Part shown: positions 59,050-64,000 of the stretch, piece by piece | Numbering within the stretch: position 1 is the stretch's first letter | Layout: each line of letters opens with the position of its first letter | NCBI GenBank assembly: GCA_050633445.1 | Contig: JBOEGN010000004.1 | Location: 34,701 to 98,700 of the forward strand | DNA length: 64,000 nucleotides | Direction: 5' to 3' | Origin: Thalassobius sp050633445 | GTDB lineage: Bacteria > Pseudomonadota > Alphaproteobacteria > Rhodobacterales > Rhodobacteraceae | Notes under the pieces: generated by a model | What the model was told of the DNA's origin: nothing | Databases searched by the model: none | Seen by the model: the letters and a program-made list of their open reading frames with translations, nothing else | Program-made: the position numbers and the translations under genes

Positions 59050-61793
59050 TGACCCAACCTGTCCAACAATGCAGGCACATGGACCTGATCGGATTTGTAG
59101 TTTCCGGTCAGCACATGCATCACCAGATTGACCCCGAACCGATAGGCCAGTTCACGTTGGCGTTCTCCGGCATAGCCTCGGCCCACCGGATACAGGGGAT
59201 TACCCTGCGGATCGGTCGCCCAAGCAGCGGCCCAGTCGTTGCCGCCGATCACCACTGGCGTCACCCCGTCATTGAGGTTGCGAAAAGGCATGCCCTCGAC
59301 CAGTTCGGCGTCAGGTGGGGCGGCCTCGACCCAGACATCGCGGCCATTGAAACGCCCCGGAAAATCCTGAAGCAAGTAGAACGCGCGCGTGACAACATGG
59401 TCCTGCGGCACCTGTTCCAGCGCGGGAATATCCAGCGGTCCGGCCAGTTGACGCAGCTTGCGACCATTCGGACTGGCCGCCGAGCCATTGCGAGCAATAT
59501 CCGCGTCGCGCGTGTCAAACAGGATCATCCCGCCCGACCGCAAATAGCGATTCAGCTTGGCATAGGTCGCATCCGACGGCATCGGCTGCGCCTGCGTCAC
59601 CGGCCAATAGATCATCGGGAAAAAGGCCAGTTCGTCGGTTTCCAGATCCACACCGATGGGCGGGCCGGGTTCGACAGATGTGCGGAAAAACAGAACGTCC
59701 GACAGGCCCAGCATCCCGGCAGACGACAGTTCGTCCTGACGTGCATCGCCGGTTACAACATAGGCCAGAATAACCTCGGAGGTGGCGGTCACAGCGCGCA
59801 TGTCTTCGGCCTTGGCCTCGAACGGCAACAGTCCCAAAATCAGCACGGTCGCCACGCCACGCGCCCCGATCAATCGACCCGACAGCGCCAAAGAGGCAAC
59901 AATATCCGCCATCAACAGCGCAATCGCTGCGGCCAGAACGAACCCGGACAAAGGCCGTTCGGCAGACAGCGCCATGCCCGTCACCGGAATGCGTGCGGGC
60001 CATTCAAAAGGTGTCAGCGCGCGGTCGGCAGACATGGCGTTCACGGCCAGACGCCGGTCTTCGTGCTGGTAAATGCCGGGGCGCAGATCCGGACCCAACG
60101 GAGCGCTGACCAGCATTGGGCCATCCACACCGGGCAAGGTGCCCGCATCCTCGACCCGACCAAACCCATCCATCACCTGTTTGGGTGCCCAAACGGTGCC
60201 GTCCAGCTCGCTCGCCTCGGGTTGTGCCACCGACGAGGCCACGGCCAGACGCTCCAGCATTTGCACGAACAGGCCGGACAGGGGCAGCGTGCTCCATTCC
60301 GCATTGGCGGTGACATGGAACAGAACAACCTGCCCCTTGCCGATCGCCTTGCGCGTCACCAGAGGCGAGCCATCGCTGAGCTGCGCAATCACCCGATCCG
60401 CCAGCGACGGATCCGGTTGAGCCAGAACCTGAGACGACACCCTTACATCCGTGGGAATCTCCAAACCGTGAAAGGGGCTGTCCTCGGCAAACGGGGCCAA
60501 GGCCTTGGGTTCACCCCAGCTCATGGCACCGCCCACACTGCGCCCACCCGAGCGCAAACGTACCGGCATCAAGGGGTGTTCTGTGCTGCGACTGACATCG
60601 CTGGCGGCCAGTTTCGGCCCCGCAAAACGCAGCAACAAACCGCCCTTGTCCACCCAGTCCAACAGCGCAGATTCTTCGGCGTCAGACAAGGTGGCGACAT
60701 CGGCCAAAACAATCACATCGGGATTTGCTGGAATGACCTCGGTCAGCGGATAGTCCAACAGCTTGGCGGTGGTTTTCAAAGCCTGCGTCAAGTAGTGCAA
60801 CGGCGCCAGCAGTTCCAACCCTTCACGATCATCACGCCCTGCAATCAACGCAACCTCGCGACGGCGCAAACTGTCATCGGTCAAGGCAACGGCCCCGGCA
60901 GAGCGCACGCCCTCAACCTCGAACCGGGTCACGCGGGCGCGCAGTTCGGCGGGCAGCATCAACACACCCTCGGCGCTGTTGGCATCAGCCTCGAACCGCA
61001 GGGGCATCCGGGCCAGCACACGCTGCACCCCATTGGGATCACGCCCATGCGCTGCAATCTGAATCTCGCGCGCGGGCCCTGGAACCGAGCGGCTGGCGAC
61101 CAGCGCAATCCCGTCCTCGTCAAACAAGGCAGGGCGCAAGGCCACCACAGCGCGACCGCTTTCGAACACACGCACGGGGCCGAATTCTTCGAGCCTGCTC
61201 AGCACATCGGTCTGCCCGTCCCAGGCAACGCCATCGCTGAGCCAATAGGTTTCAAACGCTTGGAGCTGAACCTTGGCCAACTGGGTCGCAACCACGGGCC
61301 CAGAGGGTTCCCATGCCATCGGAGCAAAGCCGGGCAACCGCCCTCGCCAGCCCTCGGAGGGTTGGAAAACAGGCGTCTCAGGATCGCTCAGCTGCATCAC
61401 TGCGACGGGCCGACCTACGCGCCCTGCCTCGGCCAGAAATTGTGCTGCCTGTTCACGTCGCGCGTTCCAATCCTGAGCGCCAGTCCAACCGCCATCCATC
61501 ACGATCAGCAAAGGCAAATCCGACCCCGAGCGTTCGGGCTCTGGGTTCAGCACGGGCCCGGCCAGACCAATGATCACCGCCGCCGCCGCCAGCATCCGCA
61601 GCAGCAACAGCCACCACGGCGTGCGATCCGTAACGGTATCGTCATCGCTGAGACCCAACAGCAGCGCAACGCCAGGGAACCGCCGCCGGATCGGGGCTGG
61701 GGGCACTGCCCGCAAAATCAGCCACAACACCGGCAACAAGGCCAGCGCCCATAACAGCCAAGGCGTTGCGAAACCTATGGGGCCAAGGATCAT
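59046..61793 (-). CDS. BatA-like/DUF4159 membrane protein
   Basis: A 915-residue protein. The N-terminus has the two-helix BatA/aerotolerance-type arrangement (FATPWLLWALALLPVLWLIL, then PWWLLLLRMLAAAAVIIGLAG), followed by a vWA-like domain (PLLIVMDGGWTGAQ, where the metal motif is lost). Helices near 645-690 precede a C-terminal DUF4159 domain (FFPMIYWPVTQAQPMPSD, then YLRSGGMILFDTRDADIARN and VWVEAAPPDAELV). ATG 61793 overlaps the DUF58 stop. The function is unknown; such clusters are linked to envelope or chaperone-type roles. Confidence 0.86.
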   Translation of the reverse strand: MILGPIGFATPWLLWALALLPVLWLILRAVPPAPIRRRFPGVALLLGLSDDDTVTDRTPWWLLLLRMLAAAAVIIGLAGPVLNPEPERSGSDLPLLIVMDGGWTGAQDWNARREQAAQFLAEAGRVGRPVAVMQLSDPETPVFQPSEGWRGRLPGFAPMAWEPSGPVVATQLAKVQLQAFETYWLSDGVAWDGQTDVLSRLEEFGPVRVFESGRAVVALRPALFDEDGIALVASRSVPGPAREIQIAAHGRDPNGVQRVLARMPLRFEADANSAEGVLMLPAELRARVTRFEVEGVRSAGAVALTDDSLRRREVALIAGRDDREGLELLAPLHYLTQALKTTAKLLDYPLTEVIPANPDVIVLADVATLSDAEESALLDWVDKGGLLLRFAGPKLAASDVSRSTEHPLMPVRLRSGGRSVGGAMSWGEPKALAPFAEDSPFHGLEIPTDVRVSSQVLAQPDPSLADRVIAQLSDGSPLVTRKAIGKGQVVLFHVTANAEWSTLPLSGLFVQMLERLAVASSVAQPEASELDGTVWAPKQVMDGFGRVEDAGTLPGVDGPMLVSAPLGPDLRPGIYQHEDRRLAVNAMSADRALTPFEWPARIPVTGMALSAERPLSGFVLAAAIALLMADIVASLALSGRLIGARGVATVLILGLLPFEAKAEDMRAVTATSEVILAYVVTGDARQDELSSAGMLGLSDVLFFRTSVEPGPPIGVDLETDELAFFPMIYWPVTQAQPMPSDATYAKLNRYLRSGGMILFDTRDADIARNGSAASPNGRKLRQLAGPLDIPALEQVPQDHVVTRAFYLLQDFPGRFNGRDVWVEAAPPDAELVEGMPFRNLNDGVTPVVIGGNDWAAAWATDPQGNPLYPVGRGYAGERQRELAYRFGVNLVMHVLTGNYKSDQVHVPALLDRLGQ

Positions 61794-62665
61794 GCCGTCC
61801 CCCTGTTCAAGGCCTGCCAGAGCCACAACAACGCGGCTTGGGCACTATCGCCCGTATGATGCACGTGGAATTGCCACCCCGTTGCCCGGCACAGCTCGGA
61901 CAGGTCATCCTTGCGGCCCGCCAGACGGGTCAGATAACGGTCGCGCAAATCGCCAGCCTTCAGGGTTTCGTGGCGCAGCGAGCCGCCCATGCTTTCGAAC
62001 ACGGTGCGCCCGGTAAATGGAAACGCCTCTTCGGACGGGTCCAGCACCTGAAACAACACGCCCCGCACGCCACGATCTGCGGCCTTGGTCAGCGCCTGTC
62101 GCACGGCGGTGATGTCGCCCATGAAATCCGACATGAAAACCGCGCGAGCATGGGGGATCATGGCGCGGGCCTCGGGTTCGGCATAGTCATCCTCGGCGTC
62201 GATACTGAAAAACTCGGCCAGACGCAGGATCTGGTTGTTGCCCCGACGCGGAGGCAGATTGGTGCCTGTCAGGCCCACACGCTCGCCGCCCCGCACCAGC
62301 AGGATCGCGATGGCCAAAGACAGCACACGGGCACGCTCTACCTTTTCGGGCAGCTCTTTTCCCGAGGTGAACCGCATCGAGGCTGCTTGATCGACCCAAA
62401 GCATCACGCTCTGCGCGATCTGCCATTCCCGTTCGCGTACATATTGCGCATCCCCGCGGGCGGACCGGCGCCAGTCAATCATCCGCCGGCTGTCGCCCGG
62501 CTGAACGGGCCGGTATTGCCAAAAATCATCGCCCAACCCGGATCGTCGACGGCCGTGTTCGCCCAGCAGAACGGTGCCAGCCAGATGCTCGGCCCGCGCC
62601 AAAAGCGGTGGCAGGCGCGCGGCCTGATCCTCGGCCCGCGCCCGGAGATGCTGGGGTGTGCTCAC
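61790..62665 (-). CDS. DUF58 domain protein
   Basis: A 291-residue cytoplasmic protein. The DUF58 signature YRPVQPGDSRRMIDWRRSAR spans residues 51-70. A vWA-like half follows, but at 91-96 it reads VDQAAS where a MIDAS would have D-x-S-x-S, so one metal-ligating serine is Ala. ATG 62665 overlaps the MoxR stop and its own stop overlaps the next start, both ATGA. It is the usual partner of MoxR ATPases. Confidence 0.92.
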   Translation of the reverse strand: MSTPQHLRARAEDQAARLPPLLARAEHLAGTVLLGEHGRRRSGLGDDFWQYRPVQPGDSRRMIDWRRSARGDAQYVREREWQIAQSVMLWVDQAASMRFTSGKELPEKVERARVLSLAIAILLVRGGERVGLTGTNLPPRRGNNQILRLAEFFSIDAEDDYAEPEARAMIPHARAVFMSDFMGDITAVRQALTKAADRGVRGVLFQVLDPSEEAFPFTGRTVFESMGGSLRHETLKAGDLRDRYLTRLAGRKDDLSELCRATGWQFHVHHTGDSAQAALLWLWQALNRGTA

Positions 62666-63669
62666 GCAGCGGCCTCCACCCGCGTGACCCGCGTGGCAGT
62701 GGTGTCGATCAGGTCGGCAAGGCTATCACCCCGCGCCCGCGCGGCAAAGTTCAGCGCCATCCGGTGCGACAGGACGGGGCGCGCCATGGCCCGCACATCC
62801 TCGATCGAGGGGGCAAGCCGCCCTTGCAGCATCGCCCGCGCCCGCACCGTCAGCATCAAGGCCTGCGCCGCACGCGGCCCCGGCCCCCAGGCGACGGTCT
62901 GTTTCACGCGCTCATCCGCGCTGTCATCATCGGGGCGGAAGGCACGGACCAGATCCAAAATCGCCTCGACCACGCTGTCACCTACGGGCATCCGGCGCAG
63001 CAATTCCTGCGCCTCCAGCAATTCGCCCGCCGTGAACACCTCGTGCGCCTCATCCTCGCTTACGCCCGTCGTGGCCAGCAGAATGTCACGTTCCGTCTGG
63101 CGATCCGGATAGGTCACGTCGATCTGCACCAAAAACCGGTCCAGCTGAGCCTCGGGCAGCGGATAGGTGCCCTCTTGCTCGATCGGGTTCTGCGTGGCCA
63201 ATACGTGAAAGGGCGTGCCCAGCACACGATCCTCACCGGCCACAGTGATGTGTTTTTCCTGCATCGCCTGCAAAAGCGCCGATTGTGTCCGCGGACTGGC
63301 GCGGTTGATCTCATCCGCCATCAAAAGCTGGCAGAATACCGGCCCCGGCACGAATCGGAACGAGCGTTTGCCGTCCTCATCCGAATCCAGCACCTCGGAC
63401 CCCAGAATGTCGGCGGGCATCAAATCGGGTGTGAACTGAATGCGGTTGCCATACAGGCCCATCACCGTGCTCAGCGTATCCACCAGCCGCGTTTTGCCCA
63501 AGCCCGGAAGGCCGATCAGCAACCCATGCCCCCCGCATAACAGCGCGGACAAGGTCAGATCGACCACCTGCTCCTGCCCGATAAACCGACGCGTGATCGA
63601 GGCCTTGGCCTCGGCCAGCTTTTCCTCGACACTTTCGATCCGGGCCACCAGATCGTCCTGATCGGTCAT
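62662..63669 (-). CDS. MoxR-family AAA+ ATPase
   Basis: A 335-residue AAA+ chaperone-type ATPase. Walker A GLPGLGKT at 53-60, Walker B LLMADE ending at Asp119-Glu120, sensor 1 Asn161 in ATQNPIEQEGTYPLPEAQLDRF, and the lid domain to the end. ATG 63669 follows AGGAG with seven bases between. It is the first gene of a four-gene operon (MoxR, DUF58, BatA/DUF4159, second large membrane protein) and probably remodels the vWA-type partners encoded next to it. Confidence 0.95.
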   Translation of the reverse strand: MTDQDDLVARIESVEEKLAEAKASITRRFIGQEQVVDLTLSALLCGGHGLLIGLPGLGKTRLVDTLSTVMGLYGNRIQFTPDLMPADILGSEVLDSDEDGKRSFRFVPGPVFCQLLMADEINRASPRTQSALLQAMQEKHITVAGEDRVLGTPFHVLATQNPIEQEGTYPLPEAQLDRFLVQIDVTYPDRQTERDILLATTGVSEDEAHEVFTAGELLEAQELLRRMPVGDSVVEAILDLVRAFRPDDDSADERVKQTVAWGPGPRAAQALMLTVRARAMLQGRLAPSIEDVRAMARPVLSHRMALNFAARARGDSLADLIDTTATRVTRVEAAA

Positions 63670-63726
63670 GGCAAAACTCCTGCACAAACTATATCCTTAC
63701 TCATGAGTGTATCGCGCTGACGGGAA

Positions 63727-64000
63727 ATGGCAAAAACAATGAGCGAACAAATGATCGTGAAACCATCGGCAAATAGTCTTGTTGCATCGGCCAAAGCAGC
63801 CAGCAAAGGCAAAGGCCTGCCCCCCGTTCACCTTTGGAACCCGCCGTTTTGCGGCGATCTGGACATCCGCATCGCCCGCGATGGCACCTGGTTCTATCTG
63901 GGCACGCCCTTTGGCCGCCCCGAGCTGGTGCGCCTGTTCTCAACCATCCTGCGTAAGGATGATGACAAATATTTCCTGGTCACCCCCGTGGAAAAGGTCG
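63727..64000 (+). CDS. DUF1285 domain protein (3' end beyond window)
   Basis: The first 91 codons of a gene divergent from moxR, with 57 bases between starts. Sequence: LPPVHLWNPPFCGDLDIRIA, ARDGTWFYLGTPFGRPELVR, LFSTILRKDDDKYFLVTPVE, which is the DUF1285 core. ATG 63727 gives the longest product; ATG 63739 (MSEQMIVK) is also possible, and neither has a strong ribosome site. Function unknown. In related genomes a NUDIX and a CCA-adding enzyme gene often follow; that part is outside the window. Confidence 0.82.
   Translation, partial: MAKTMSEQMIVKPSANSLVASAKAASKGKGLPPVHLWNPPFCGDLDIRIARDGTWFYLGTPFGRPELVRLFSTILRKDDDKYFLVTPVEKV

Noticed and set aside
59049..61754. Plus-strand open frame of 901 codons
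   Set aside because: It is exactly antisense to the DUF4159 gene. The product is a Gln/Arg/His-rich sequence with no domain or ribosome site, typical of the shadow frame of GC-rich codons.
1..64000. CRISPR arrays, tRNA or rRNA genes, insertion sequences, prophage or integrase genes
   Set aside because: None seen. All gaps longer than about 100 bases were read, and the only repeats are the short intergenic elements listed.

Overview
The window is an ordinary chromosomal stretch, about 60% GC, from an alphaproteobacterium. It most likely belongs to the Rhodobacterales, Roseobacter group. The reasons are the glnK-amt pair, a taurine transaminase with a MocR/TauR-type regulator and a pta-ackA pair, glcDEF, creatinase, a DUF1523 gene, a MoxR/DUF58/DUF4159 cluster beside a DUF1285 gene, and a dispersed two-hairpin intergenic repeat. 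I found no rRNA, tRNA, CRISPR array, prophage or insertion sequence. The first gene (mutL) and the last (a DUF1285 protein) run off the window.

Layout. 1-3.2 kb: mutL, then glnK-amt (nitrogen sensing and ammonium uptake), all on the minus strand. 3.5-7.2 kb: a class A penicillin-binding protein, then mlaA-mlaC (outer-membrane lipid asymmetry). 7.3-10.4 kb: a type I secretion ABC transporter and its adaptor. 10.5-14.1 kb: a tightly overlapping run of RidA, a glycerophosphodiester phosphodiesterase, a FemAB/GNAT-like protein, pterin dehydratase and an MscS channel. 14.1-16.5 kb: a peroxiredoxin divergent from a ferredoxin-reductase-like flavoprotein, then rsmD. 16.6-20.9 kb: a SulP transporter with a universal stress protein, then map and sfsA. 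20.9-25.2 kb: a CinA-type domain, a GNAT, an AhpD-like protein and an OmpA-type protein, with glycerate 2-kinase opposite.

25.4-33.1 kb is a sulfonate/C2 region: tpa, an ArsR-permease pair, a panE-like gene, a MocR regulator (probable TauR), pta and ackA. Matching direct repeats with 22-base spacing lie upstream of tpa and between panE and the regulator. No xsc gene is present between the regulator and pta.

33.1-40.6 kb is the most intriguing part. Eight minus-strand genes appear to form one module: a coiled-coil protein, three small membrane proteins, an AAA+ ATPase, two large uncharacterised soluble proteins and a DUF1523 membrane protein. I know of no described function for it.

40.8-56 kb is metabolic: creatinase, a P1-family peptidase, an arylformamidase-like hydrolase, succinate-semialdehyde dehydrogenase, a single-domain globin, a secreted esterase/phytase-like propeller protein, an aminotransferase, a small heat-shock protein, a secreted serine protease and glcDEF. 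55.4-57 kb holds three small membrane or secreted proteins. 57-63.7 kb is a four-gene operon (MoxR ATPase, DUF58, a BatA/DUF4159 membrane protein, a second large membrane protein) in which every junction is a 4-base overlap.
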